Shown here: piece by piece, positions 24,775 to 32,311 of the stretch
How the letters are laid out: each line of letters starts with the position of its first letter
How positions within the stretch are numbered: position 1 is the first letter of the stretch
Origin: JANNMJ01 sp031397815
GTDB taxonomy: Bacteria; Bacteroidota; Bacteroidia; Cytophagales; Hymenobacteraceae
DNA length: 35,520 nt
NCBI GenBank assembly: GCA_031397815.1
Contig: JANNMJ010000001.1
Location: 1 to 35,520 of the forward strand
Direction of reading: 5' to 3'
The notes under the pieces: generated by a model
Told to the model about the DNA's origin: nothing
The model's input: only the letters and a program-made list of their open reading frames with translations
Database searches by the model: none
Program-made: the position numbers and the translations under genes

Positions 24775-25076
24775 TGGCAACCAACGACCGGCTTATTGAG
24801 ATAATGGCCGACCTGCTAGCCGAGGTCCACCAGATGCGTCTCGACTCCAATGCGCGGATGGACCGCATGGACGGCCGCTTGGAAGGCCTCGACCACCGCC
24901 TCGAAAGCCTCGACCAACGGCTGGAACGGCTCGAAGGTCATCAAGCCAAAACCAACTTGGCAATCGGCGAGCTTCGGCTGTCGGTGATGAAGTTGGGTGA
25001 TAAAATTGGTGAAATCGGTGAACTTGACAAGCGTCTGCGCATCGTCGAAAACATCGTCCTGCGGCCGGCCGCTTAA
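24774..25076 (+). CDS. Small coiled-coil protein inside the nuo operon (2)
   Basis: A 100-residue protein with a strong coiled coil. Heptad-like repeats occur in MDGRLEGLDHRLESLDQRLE and continue in LERLEGHQAKTNLAIGEL. There is no Cys, signal peptide or membrane segment. The start overlaps the nuoH stop and the stop lies 14 bp before nuoI, so it is part of the operon. Its first residues (LIEIMADLLAEVHQMRLDSN) and last residues (ELDKRLRIVENIVLR) resemble the gene after nuoE. Similar short coiled-coil proteins occur in many genomes with unknown roles. Confidence 0.8.
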   Translation: MATNDRLIEIMADLLAEVHQMRLDSNARMDRMDGRLEGLDHRLESLDQRLERLEGHQAKTNLAIGELRLSVMKLGDKIGEIGELDKRLRIVENIVLRPAA

Positions 25077-25090
25077 CTGAACTTCCTTCC

Positions 25091-25663
25091 ATGCAACCCC
25101 TCAGCACCCGCGCCAAACGGCTCGAAAAGCGTGAAATGACGTTCGTCGAGCGAGCGTATCTGCCGGCCATCTTCCAAGGCCTGAGCATTACGCTGCGCCA
25201 CTTTTTCAAGAAGAAAGCCACCATTCAGTACCCGGAAGAGCGTCGGCCGTTGGCCCCGGCTTTCCGGGGTCTGCACGTCCTGAAGCGCGATGAGCAGGGC
25301 CGCGAGCGCTGCACGGCGTGCGGCCTGTGCGCCGTAGCCTGCCCCGCCGAAGCCATTACGATGATCGCCGGAGAGCGCAAGCGCGGCGAGGAAGGGCTGT
25401 ACCGCGAGGAGAAATACGCGGTGAGCTACGAAATCAATATGCTCCGGTGCATCTTCTGCGGCCTCTGCGAAGAAGCTTGCCCCAAAGCCGCCGTGTACCT
25501 GCAAAACGACCGGATGGCGCCGCCGCGCTTCGAGCGCGACGAGTTCATCTACGGCAAAGACCGCTTGGTGGAGCCCGTTTCGCCGGATGCCCGCTCAGTT
25601 CGTGGGTTACAGCTGACGGCGGCGGAAGCCGATAAGCTGCGCGCCAAGCTGGCGACCGTCTAA
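25091..25663 (+). CDS. nuoI: NADH-quinone oxidoreductase subunit I
   Basis: NuoI carries clusters N6a and N6b that pass electrons to NuoB. The 190 residues hold two ferredoxin motifs: C74, C77, C80 and C84 (CTACGLCAVACP) and C120, C123, C126 and C130 (CIFCGLCEEACP). The N-terminal amphipathic helix (FQGLSITLRHFFKKKATIQYP) is typical. It differs clearly from the second nuoI-like gene at 32301 and is the one that fits this operon. Confidence 0.96.
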   Translation: MQPLSTRAKRLEKREMTFVERAYLPAIFQGLSITLRHFFKKKATIQYPEERRPLAPAFRGLHVLKRDEQGRERCTACGLCAVACPAEAITMIAGERKRGEEGLYREEKYAVSYEINMLRCIFCGLCEEACPKAAVYLQNDRMAPPRFERDEFIYGKDRLVEPVSPDARSVRGLQLTAAEADKLRAKLATV

Positions 25664-25688
25664 ATTTTCGAGCTTTCGTTCCTCGTCT

Positions 25689-25788
25689 GTCATTGCGAGG
25701 AACGGGGCAATCTTCGTTCGCTTGGCGCTGCCCAACGGCCGCCCCGCCTGACCGGAGCCTGCTTCGTCGCAAAGCTTCTCGTAATGAC
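25689..25788. repeat. Palindromic intergenic repeat between nuoI and nuoJ
   Basis: The ends GTCATTGCGAGGAACGG and (reversed) GTCATTACGAGAAGC form an imperfect inverted repeat of about 100 bp, with CAATC and GCTTCGTCGC further in. Repeats framed by GTCATTGCGAG...CTCGCAATGAC are common as dispersed units in bacterial genomes. The open frame of nuoJ runs back through it, but the true nuoJ start lies after it. Confidence 0.65.
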
Positions 25789-25809
25789 TCAGTTAGTTTT
25801 ACCGCCGCA

Positions 25810-26322
25810 ATGGCCACGATTCTCTTTTACGTCCTCAGCTCCCTCACGCTAGCGTTTGCGCTCCTGGTGGTGCTCACCAAAAACCCGGTACACTCGGTGC
25901 TGTACCTGATTCTGACGTTTTTCACCATTTCCGGTCACTACGTTCTGCTCAACGCGCAGTTTGTGGCGGCCGTGAATATTATCGTGTACGCCGGGGCGAT
26001 TATGGTGCTGTTCCTGTTCACGATTATGTTCCTGAATATGAACGCCGAAACCGAGCAACATAAATCGGGGATGGCACGCCTTGCGGCAGCCGTGGCAGGC
26101 GGTATGCTGCTCGTGATTATGGTCGGGGTGCTTAAACAAGCCAACGTCGGCGGGGCCGACCCGGCGACGTTCAACTCGCAGGTTGGGATGGTGAAGAACT
26201 TGGGCCAAGTGCTGTACACGCAGTATTTGCTGCCGTTCGAGCTGGCCTCGGTGCTGTTCCTGAGCGCGATGGTTGGCGCCGTGATGCTCGGCAAGCGCGA
26301 GGCGGGGGAGCGAAATTTTTAG
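25810..26322 (+). CDS. nuoJ: NADH-quinone oxidoreductase subunit J
   Basis: NuoJ is a membrane subunit of complex I. I choose the ATG at 25810 (MATILFYVLSSLTLAFALL, 170 residues) since the upstream frame is the palindromic repeat. Five membrane segments are visible, with the conserved third one AAVNIIVYAGAIMVLFLFTIM. It is the last gene of the plus-strand nuo operon: a terminator follows about 50 bp after the stop, and no nuoK comes next. A second, diverged nuoJ lies at 31778. Confidence 0.95.
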   Translation: MATILFYVLSSLTLAFALLVVLTKNPVHSVLYLILTFFTISGHYVLLNAQFVAAVNIIVYAGAIMVLFLFTIMFLNMNAETEQHKSGMARLAAAVAGGMLLVIMVGVLKQANVGGADPATFNSQVGMVKNLGQVLYTQYLLPFELASVLFLSAMVGAVMLGKREAGERNF

Positions 26323-26373
26323 GCGCCTTTTTTGGCACTTTTCAGCCGTTTTTCGGCTCGATTCTACTTCAAC

Positions 26374-26409
26374 AAAAACGGCCGCCCTCAGCAGAGGGCG
26401 GCCGTTTTT
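26374..26409 (+). terminator. Rho-independent terminator of the nuo operon
   Basis: A stem of AAAAACGGCCGCCCTC and GAGGGCGGCCGTTTTT closes a 4-base AGCA loop and ends in a T run. The A run on the 5' side makes it work in both directions, so it can also end transcripts from the minus-strand sigma factor operon that finishes at 26464. Confidence 0.92.
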
Positions 26410-26463
26410 GTTGGTGGTACTGGGAACAGTTTGCCGGAAAGTAGCAGGCCAGAACTAGCAAGC

Positions 26464-26883
26464 CTACAGAGTAGGCTCAGTGGCGGTTTTTGGGGTCGAC
26501 TCTGACTCCGAATCCGATTCGGCGGTTTGCGCCCATTTCGCCCACGGGCCGCCGCACTTCGCCATCCGCTCGCGGAATTGGGCGCGCTGCTCTTCGGTCA
26601 TGTTCGTCAGACGGCGGTCCATCTTGGCGCGCCACATATCGCGCCCGGCCGCCCACGGCCCGCCTTCGTGATTATGCCGGCCACCACCGGGACGGAAACC
26701 CGTCAGCAAGCGCGAGAGCACGAGTAAGCCGATGGCCTGACCGAACGAGATGACCGGCCCGTGGAAAATATCCGGAATCAGATGATTCCAAAGCGCCATC
26801 GTGACGTAGCCGGCTACGACGATGAAAAGGGCAGCGAAAAGGGCCATTTTGAGGGCTTTAAGCGCCCAAAAGCGAGGTTGCAT
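26464..26883 (-). CDS. Small membrane protein downstream of sigma factor gene
   Basis: A 139-residue protein with two likely membrane helices (LKMALFAALFIVVAGYVTMA and PVISFGQAIGLLVLSRLL). A Gly/His-rich linker follows (FRPGGGRHNHEGGPW) and then a charged helical tail with MTEEQRAQFRERMAKCGGPW. It follows the sigma factor gene after 107 bp on the same strand and is probably cotranscribed. Position suggests a regulator or sensor for that sigma factor, but it has no recognisable anti-sigma domain. The EEQRAQFRERM segment recalls metal- or stress-related helical proteins only loosely. The function is not recognised. Confidence 0.75.
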   Translation of the reverse strand: MQPRFWALKALKMALFAALFIVVAGYVTMALWNHLIPDIFHGPVISFGQAIGLLVLSRLLTGFRPGGGRHNHEGGPWAAGRDMWRAKMDRRLTNMTEEQRAQFRERMAKCGGPWAKWAQTAESDSESESTPKTATEPTL

Positions 26884-26990
26884 TTGCGTGGTGTTGGGGG
26901 AAAATCAGATTAAAAAATCAGTCAGCAGCACATTCAAAATCAGAAGCCAAGAAATCAGCGAAATCAAATCATCCGCTAAATCTGCGTTCC

Positions 26991-27599
26991 TTAGTCGATG
27001 AAATATTCGTCGTAAAGGGCGCGGAGCTTTGTTCGCAGCTTTTTCACGGCGTAGTGCTTGCGCGCCAGCAGCGTGTTGAGCGGCAAGCCGGTTTCTTCCA
27101 CCAATTGATTGAAGCTTTTGCCTTCAATCTCGTGCGCGACGAACACCATCCGCTGGTCTTCGGGCAGCTCTTCGAGACCTGCGGCGAGGGCTTCGAGGAG
27201 GGCTTCGCGGAGGAGGTCACCGTCGGTGGCGTCGGTGGCGGGGAGTAATTCGGCGAGGAGGAGCGGCTCGCCGTCGGGGTCGTTGGGGGTGGCCGAAAGG
27301 GCTTCCAATGACTCGATGATGCGTGGGCGGCGGTAACGGTCGGTAATCTTGTTGCGGGCTACGCGGAAGAGCCACGCCGCCATTTGCTCAATCGGCTTCA
27401 CGAGGCGGTAGCTCTGCACCAGCTCATAAAACACATCTTGCAGGACGTCTTCGGCTTCCAGCGGGTCAGGGATACGCCGACGAATGAAATCGAGCAGACG
27501 CCGACGCTCGCGGTGCACCACGACATCAATCTGCTGATTCTGGCCTTCCGGAGTTGCAGCCACTGAAGCGGAAGAAAGGGGGAGAGAAAGCGCGCTCAT
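26991..27599 (-). CDS. ECF-type RNA polymerase sigma factor
   Basis: A sigma-70 family protein of the extracytoplasmic-function type, about 203 residues from the ATG at 27599 (MSALSLPLSSASVAATPEG). Region 2 is seen in EAEDVLQDVFYELVQSYRL, followed by WLFRVARNKITDRYRRPR. Region 4 is seen in LEELPEDQRMVFVAHEIEG and NQLVEETGLPLNTLLARKHYA. It would direct RNA polymerase to a specific promoter set. The upstream frame to 27662 is longer but unlike the family. Its promoter region is shared with the divergent hipB gene and contains palindromic operator candidates. The next gene encodes a small membrane protein. Confidence 0.9.
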   Translation of the reverse strand: MSALSLPLSSASVAATPEGQNQQIDVVVHRERRRLLDFIRRRIPDPLEAEDVLQDVFYELVQSYRLVKPIEQMAAWLFRVARNKITDRYRRPRIIESLEALSATPNDPDGEPLLLAELLPATDATDGDLLREALLEALAAGLEELPEDQRMVFVAHEIEGKSFNQLVEETGLPLNTLLARKHYAVKKLRTKLRALYDEYFID

Positions 27600-27683
27600 T
27601 CTGCGGGGAAAGACGCGACGCGTTGGTAAATATTGTTGCGGCTCGACCAGATAGCCACTCAAAGTCCGAGAAAACGGCCAGAG

Positions 27684-27701
27684 CGTACCCGAACGGGTAC
27701 G
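27684..27701. promoter_or_regulatory. Operator candidate O1 upstream of hipB
   Basis: CGTACCCGAACGGGTACG is a perfect 18-bp palindrome. Two related sites follow (O2 at 27726, O3 at 27767). HipB-type repressors bind such palindromes to control their own operon. Confidence 0.7.
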
Positions 27702-27725
27702 TTTTGGGACGTAAACAACCGAATC

Positions 27726-27741
27726 GCACCCGTTCGGGTAC
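27726..27741. promoter_or_regulatory. Operator candidate O2 upstream of hipB
   Basis: GCACCCGTTCGGGTAC differs from a perfect GTACCC-GTTC-GGGTAC type palindrome at one base. It has the half-site GTTCGGGTAC in common with O3 (GTTCAGGTAC). Confidence 0.6.
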
Positions 27742-27766
27742 CGTTTCTCCTAAATCACTTATCTTA

Positions 27767-27782
27767 GGCCCCGTTCAGGTAC
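27767..27782. promoter_or_regulatory. Operator candidate O3 overlapping the likely hipB promoter
   Basis: GGCCCCGTTCAGGTAC keeps one good half-site. It lies directly before the hipB ATG at 27789. TATCTTAG at 27760-27767, one mismatch from TAnnTTTG, may be the -7 element, so occupation of O3 would block the promoter. Confidence 0.5.
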
Positions 27783-27788
27783 CATTTT

Positions 27789-28025
27789 ATGCCCACCACT
27801 TCCGCATTAGCCGAATTCGTCCGCTCCAAACGCAAGCAGCTTGGCCTTACTCAGCAGGCGCTGGCGCAAAGTGCCGGGGTCGGGTGGCGTTTTGTGAAAG
27901 AGCTGGAAGCGGGAAAAGCCACCCTGCGGCTCGACAAAGTAAACCAAGTATTAGCGTTATTTGGCTTTGAAGTAGGGGCAATCCCCTTACGTCGCCCGAC
28001 GGAAGCTGAATTTCTGGCTGATTAA
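27789..28025 (+). CDS. hipB: HipB-type antitoxin and repressor
   Basis: A 78-residue helix-turn-helix (Xre/HipB) protein: LAEFVRSKRKQLGLTQQALA followed by GVGWRFVKELEAGKATLRLD. In hip operons HipB represses transcription and takes part in toxin neutralisation. It is the first gene of a three-gene operon, 34 bp ahead of the HipS-like gene, and three palindromic sites precede it. The family assignment is clear; the link to those sites is inference. Confidence 0.9.
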   Translation: MPTTSALAEFVRSKRKQLGLTQQALAQSAGVGWRFVKELEAGKATLRLDKVNQVLALFGFEVGAIPLRRPTEAEFLAD

Positions 28026-28059
28026 AACTCCCTTTTATCTACTCTTCTAACGCAACGCT

Positions 28060-28428
28060 ATGCGCAAGCAGATTCACCGTCGAGGCAATGTTTTCGTGCA
28101 TCAGCAACCGGCTGGCGTGGTCTGGCAAGACGACAAGGGATTTCATTTCCTCTACCACCCCGCTTACGTAGCGCAGCAGCCCGCCGCCCCGCCCATCAGC
28201 TTGACGATGCCGGTGCGCGCCGAACCCTACTACAGTAAAACAGAGCTGTTCCCGTTTTTCGACAACCTGATTCCCGAAGGTTGGCTGCTTGATTTAGCCA
28301 CCGAAACGTGGAAGCTGAGCGCCTACGACCGAATGGGCCTTCTGCTGACGGTCTGTAGAGACTGTATCGGCGCGGTTCACGTGGAAGGCGAAATACCGGA
28401 AGATGCCCTAACTCCCGATAACGTATGA
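28060..28428 (+). CDS. hipS: HipS-like protein (separate HipA N-terminal subdomain)
   Basis: A 122-residue protein equal to the N-terminal subdomain-1 of HipA, with the hallmark FPFFDNLIPEGWLLDLATE and a preceding strand region (GVVWQDDKGFHFLYHPAYV). In HipBST systems this part is a separate gene, and in the E. coli case studied HipS acts as the antitoxin. The ATG at 28060 follows hipB by 34 bp and the TGA overlaps the next ATG (ATGA at 28425), so it is translationally coupled to hipT. The gene symbol is by architecture, not by close sequence match. Confidence 0.82.
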   Translation: MRKQIHRRGNVFVHQQPAGVVWQDDKGFHFLYHPAYVAQQPAAPPISLTMPVRAEPYYSKTELFPFFDNLIPEGWLLDLATETWKLSAYDRMGLLLTVCRDCIGAVHVEGEIPEDALTPDNV

Positions 28429-29432
28429 CCACCCGCACTAACTGCTTAATCTGTTACGAACCGCTCACGGAGCCTGTCGGCAGCGCTTACCATGCGGCGT
28501 GTAGCAAGCGGCTTTTCGGACGCGCCATACCGCCCGTGCTCGATATCAAAGCGGCTCAGCTCGAACACCTTGGGCGGCAATTGATGCAGCAACGGGAAGC
28601 CCTGACCGGCGTGCAGCCGAAGCTGTCGTTGGGGCTGCGACGCGGACGCGAAACCGACAGCCTGACGTTGCTCACGCAACACGGCAGCGGCGATTTCATC
28701 TTGAAACCGCCCTTCGCCCGCTACCCCCACTTGCCCGAAGTGGAAGACCTGACAATGCATCTGGCCGCCGACGCGGGCTTGCGCGTGGCAGCCCACGGCT
28801 TGGTTAGATTAACCGCCGATGCTGCTGACCCAGCCGACGCCCCCGGCCCCTTGGCCTACCTAACCCGCCGATTCGACCGGCCCGGCAAGATGCAGCAATT
28901 GCCAATGGAAGACATGGCGCAGCTCAGCGGACGGCTGGCTGTGTATAAATATCAAGGCTCTTTGGAGCAGATTGGGAAGGTGATTGCGCGGTTCAGCAGC
29001 TTTCCAGGGCAGGATGCGCTGGAATTCTTCACCCTAACCGTCTTCTGCTTCCTCACCGGCAACGCCGATATGCACCTCAAGAACTTCTCGCTTCTGACGC
29101 AGGCGGATGGGATGATTCGCCTCTCGCCGGGGTATGATTTGGTGGCGACGAAGCTCGTGAACCCCGCCGATGAGGAAGACACGGCGCTCACCCTCAACGG
29201 CCGCAAGAAGCGACTGAAACTAGCCGATTTCACTGCCCTCGCCAATAGTCTGAACATCCCGTACACGGCTGTGCGCAACGTGTATGCGGGGCTGCAAAAG
29301 CGTGTCCCGGCGTGGCGGAAACGCATTGATGCGAGCTTTTTGAGCGAGGATTTGAAGGCGGGTTATCACGCGCTGCTGACGGAGCGGCTGGAACGATTGG
29401 GAATGGTGCCGCCACCGCCAGTCGCTAAGTAG
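28425..29432 (+). CDS. hipT: HipT-like serine/threonine kinase toxin
   Basis: A 335-residue HipA-type kinase without the N-terminal subdomain. A small zinc-binding-like segment opens the protein (C7, C10, H23, C26: NCLICYEPL, YHAAC). The phosphate-loop region is LTGVQPKLSLG (61-66 TGVQPK), the ATP-binding Lys is K94 in FILKPP, the catalytic segment is TGNADMHLKNFS (N213, D215, H217, K219, N220) and the metal-binding Asp is D238 in SPGYDL. All key kinase residues are present, so it should be active. Known HipA and HipT toxins phosphorylate aminoacyl-tRNA synthetases; the target here is unknown. It ends 12 bp from the convergent nuoL end. Confidence 0.85.
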   Translation: MTTRTNCLICYEPLTEPVGSAYHAACSKRLFGRAIPPVLDIKAAQLEHLGRQLMQQREALTGVQPKLSLGLRRGRETDSLTLLTQHGSGDFILKPPFARYPHLPEVEDLTMHLAADAGLRVAAHGLVRLTADAADPADAPGPLAYLTRRFDRPGKMQQLPMEDMAQLSGRLAVYKYQGSLEQIGKVIARFSSFPGQDALEFFTLTVFCFLTGNADMHLKNFSLLTQADGMIRLSPGYDLVATKLVNPADEEDTALTLNGRKKRLKLADFTALANSLNIPYTAVRNVYAGLQKRVPAWRKRIDASFLSEDLKAGYHALLTERLERLGMVPPPPVAK

Positions 29433-29444
29433 CGCGCCTCTCCC

Positions 29445-31424
29445 CTACCCCCACGCCAGCCAGCCGACGGCGGCCAGTCCCAGCGCCACCGCCCAGCGGT
29501 AGTACGTCTGCACGCCCGTGCCTTGCGCCATCCGGACGGTGCGGCCGAGCATCGTGAGCAAGCGCCCCACGCCGTGAACCAGCCCCCGGTCGACGACCCA
29601 GCGGTCGAGCCAGCCGGTGAGTTTCGCGCCGATGACGATGCCTTTGCCGAAGCGGATAACCTGACGGTCAATGCCCATCTCATCGAAGCGGGCGACGGCG
29701 CGTGCGACGGCGACGGCGGCACGGGGGCCGGTTTCCGTCCAGAATTGACCGAGGGCGATTTCCCCTGTGCGCGCCCACGCCCAACCGTCGGCCGGACCGG
29801 TGCCGCGTAGGCCCAGCGTCAACCCTGCGGTCACCAAAAGCACGCTGGTGATCGGGAGCCAAAGGGCGCCTTCTGCCAATGGAGTGGATAGAGCGACTTG
29901 CAAACCGTGTACGAGCGTATGCGTGGTGGCGAGGTGGATGGGCGACGCCGAGAGCCACCCCCAAACCGCCAAAACCGCCAACCCACCGACCGGTAAGAGC
30001 AGACTCCACGGCGTTTCGCGCGTGGCGGACTCGCGGACGTGGGTGAGGTCAAACGGCCCGCGGGCGGTTCCGAGGAAAATCAAACGACCATGGCGGGCCA
30101 CGTAAAGCGCCGTCAGCGCCACCCCGACCAGCCCAGCTATCGGCACCGCCCAAGCGGCGCCGCCGGTGCGGGCGGCCCACGTTACGGCGCCTGATAAAAT
30201 GGCTTCCTTGGTGAGAAAACCCGTGGTGAGCGGCAACCCGACCAGCGCCGCGCCCGCCAAGCAATAGGCTGCAAACGTGCCCGGCAGCACCCGCCGCAGC
30301 CCGCCGAGTAGACGCATATCCTGCGGGTCGAAGGAGGTGGAGGCCGAAGGGACGGCGGCGTGACCCACCGCGTGCGTAACGATGCCCGCGTTCAGGAATA
30401 AGCTGGCTTTGAAGAATGCGTGCGCTACCAGATGCAGCACAGCGGCGGTCGGGTTTCCGGTGCCAATCGCCAGAAAAACGTACCCTAGCTGTGAGGCCGT
30501 GGAATACGCCAGCACACGCTTGAGGTCGGTTTGGCCGAGCGCCGCCACTGCGCCCCACAGCACCGTAATTACCCCGATGGCGGCGAGCGCCGTCAGCACA
30601 ACGGGCGGTAGCAGCCCGTGCGTGCGGGTCAGCAGATACGCGCCCGCCGCTACCAGCGTGGCCGCGTGGAGGAGGGCCGATACGGGCGTCGGGCCTTCCA
30701 TGGCGCGCGGCAGCCACGGCGTTAGCGGAAACTGCGCCGATTTCGCCACCGCTGCCAACACCAACCCCGCGCCGACGAGCGTCATCAGCGCCGGATGCGT
30801 GGCGAGGAGCTGCGCGCGGTGCGCAATGACGAACGCGAGGTCGAGGGTGCCCGCTGCGGCCAAAAGGGCGCCGAGGGCAGTGAAAAGACCCAAATCGCCG
30901 AGGCGGTTGAGGAGGAACGCGTGGCGGGCGGCTTGGGCGGCTTCGGGCTTCGTGAACCAGAAGCCGATGAGCAGGTACGAAGTAAAACCCACCAGCTCCC
31001 AGCAGAGCGTGAGGGCGAGGAGGTCGCGGGCGAGAATCAGGCCCAGCATCGCGGCGATGAACACGCTCATCAACCCGAAAAAGGTGGCGTACCGGGTTTC
31101 GCCGTGCAGGTAACGGGCGGCGAAAACGAGCACCGGTAGGGCCACGAGCGGCACGAGTACGAGGAGGGTTCGGCTTACATCGTCAAGGTAGAGACCGGCG
31201 GAAAAAATGGTCTGCCCGACGTGAAACCACGTCCATTCGGTGCTGATGGGGGGTGCGCCCCAGCTCAGCGCCGCCACCCACCCCGCGACCGCCAGAGCCC
31301 CCGTCACCGCCGCCAGCGCGAGCCAAGCGGCCGCGTGCCCGAGGCGTTCGCCGGAAAGCAGAATCAGTCCGCCCGCCGATAACGGCAGTAAGCAAACGAG
31401 CGCAGCGAGGAGGGGAATGGTCAA
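29445..31424 (-). CDS. nuoL: NADH-quinone oxidoreductase subunit L
   Basis: NuoL is the distal antiporter-like, proton-pumping subunit of complex I. The 659 residues contain the Proton_antipo_M core: WELVGFTSYLLIGFWFTKPE, KSAQFPLTPWLPRAMEGPTP with PVSALLHAATLVAAGAYLL, LKRVLAYSTASQLGYVFLAI and HAFFKASLFLNAG. A C-terminal horizontal-helix region with a final membrane segment is present (YYRWAVALGLAAVGWLAWG). It is the last gene of the minus-strand cluster I2-J2-K-L. nuoM and nuoN do not follow: the next gene is convergent hipT, 12 bp away. Confidence 0.96.
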   Translation of the reverse strand: MTIPLLAALVCLLPLSAGGLILLSGERLGHAAAWLALAAVTGALAVAGWVAALSWGAPPISTEWTWFHVGQTIFSAGLYLDDVSRTLLVLVPLVALPVLVFAARYLHGETRYATFFGLMSVFIAAMLGLILARDLLALTLCWELVGFTSYLLIGFWFTKPEAAQAARHAFLLNRLGDLGLFTALGALLAAAGTLDLAFVIAHRAQLLATHPALMTLVGAGLVLAAVAKSAQFPLTPWLPRAMEGPTPVSALLHAATLVAAGAYLLTRTHGLLPPVVLTALAAIGVITVLWGAVAALGQTDLKRVLAYSTASQLGYVFLAIGTGNPTAAVLHLVAHAFFKASLFLNAGIVTHAVGHAAVPSASTSFDPQDMRLLGGLRRVLPGTFAAYCLAGAALVGLPLTTGFLTKEAILSGAVTWAARTGGAAWAVPIAGLVGVALTALYVARHGRLIFLGTARGPFDLTHVRESATRETPWSLLLPVGGLAVLAVWGWLSASPIHLATTHTLVHGLQVALSTPLAEGALWLPITSVLLVTAGLTLGLRGTGPADGWAWARTGEIALGQFWTETGPRAAVAVARAVARFDEMGIDRQVIRFGKGIVIGAKLTGWLDRWVVDRGLVHGVGRLLTMLGRTVRMAQGTGVQTYYRWAVALGLAAVGWLAWG

Positions 31425-31463
31425 GGGGAGAACGTGCGGTAACAGCGCAATAACAGCAGGGCG

Positions 31464-31730
31464 TCAATCCGTCAAATCGACGCTGCCCCAGAGGCGCGCG
31501 ACCCGCAGCACAATCGCCAACGCCACGGCGGCTTCGGCAGCGGCCAGCGCCATCACAATCAGCACCCAAACGCGCCCTTGGTGGAGCGGGTCGGCGGGGG
31601 CGAAGGCGATGAAATTGAGGTTCGCGGCGTTGAACAGCAGCTCCACGCCCATCAGCACCACCACGGCGTTGCGCCGCGTGATGACGGCCACGAGGCCGAG
31701 GGCAAAAAGGAGAGCGGAGAGGAAAACCAC
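31464..31730 (-). CDS. nuoK: NADH-quinone oxidoreductase subunit K
   Basis: NuoK is a small membrane subunit of complex I with three helices. The 88 residues include LFALGLVAVITRRNAVVVLM, then GVELLFNAANLNFIAFA with the conserved Glu of the second helix, and AAAEAAVALAIVLRVAR with the Glu of the third. The best start I find is the GTG at 31730. The family usually has about 100 residues, and the in-frame upstream codons overlap the nuoJ2 end without an ATG, so the true start may be an unusual codon. This is the only nuoK in the window. Confidence 0.93.
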   Translation of the reverse strand: MVFLSALLFALGLVAVITRRNAVVVLMGVELLFNAANLNFIAFAPADPLHQGRVWVLIVMALAAAEAAVALAIVLRVARLWGSVDLTD

Positions 31731-31777
31731 GAAGGCTGGAGAATTGCGCGGAAAGTTGCGCGGGAGTAAAGGTCGGG

Positions 31778-32311
31778 TCAGGGGCGGTTTTGATTCGCTG
31801 GCTCGTCATCCGTAGCGATGGTGGCGGCGGCGATGAGGGCAACTAGGAGCAAAACGGAGACGATTTCGACCGGCAAAACCGCCGTGGTGAGCAGGGCGGT
31901 CCCGGCTTCCACTACCCCGCCTTCGGGCGCCACTACCGGCGTGCTGATTTGCTGCCACGGCTGCCGCCCGATGTCGGCTTGCCAGAGGGCGGTGGCTAGT
32001 CCGGCGAAGGTTAGTCCGCCTAGGAGCCAGCCGGTTACGCGGTTGCCGGTGGTGGTGGCGGGGCCACGGTTTTCACTCGCTTTCGAGAGCATAATGCCGA
32101 ACAGCGTCAGCACCAGCACGCCGCCGACGTAGGCCATAATCTGCGCCGCACCCGCCACATCGGCCCCGAACAGCACGAACAGCGCCGCCACGCTCAGCAG
32201 CGTGAGCAGCAGCGCGAGGGCGGCGTGCAGCACGCGCGGCGTCAGCACCACCCACCCGGCGCCGACGACCGCCAGCGTCGCGAAGCCATAAAAAAGCGCG
32301 TTAACCAGCAT
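31778..32311 (-). CDS. nuoJ: NADH-quinone oxidoreductase subunit J, second copy
   Basis: A 177-residue NuoJ with five membrane segments; the third one, AAQIMAYVGGVLVLTLFGIML, is the family signature. It is well diverged from the nuoJ at 25810 (AAVNIIVYAGAIMVLFLFTIM). Its first codons overlap the end of nuoI2 by 11 bp, and nuoK follows, so the order I-J-K-L is the classical one. It belongs to a second complex I gene set and not to a recent duplication. Confidence 0.93.
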   Translation of the reverse strand: MLVNALFYGFATLAVVGAGWVVLTPRVLHAALALLLTLLSVAALFVLFGADVAGAAQIMAYVGGVLVLTLFGIMLSKASENRGPATTTGNRVTGWLLGGLTFAGLATALWQADIGRQPWQQISTPVVAPEGGVVEAGTALLTTAVLPVEIVSVLLLVALIAAATIATDDEPANQNRP

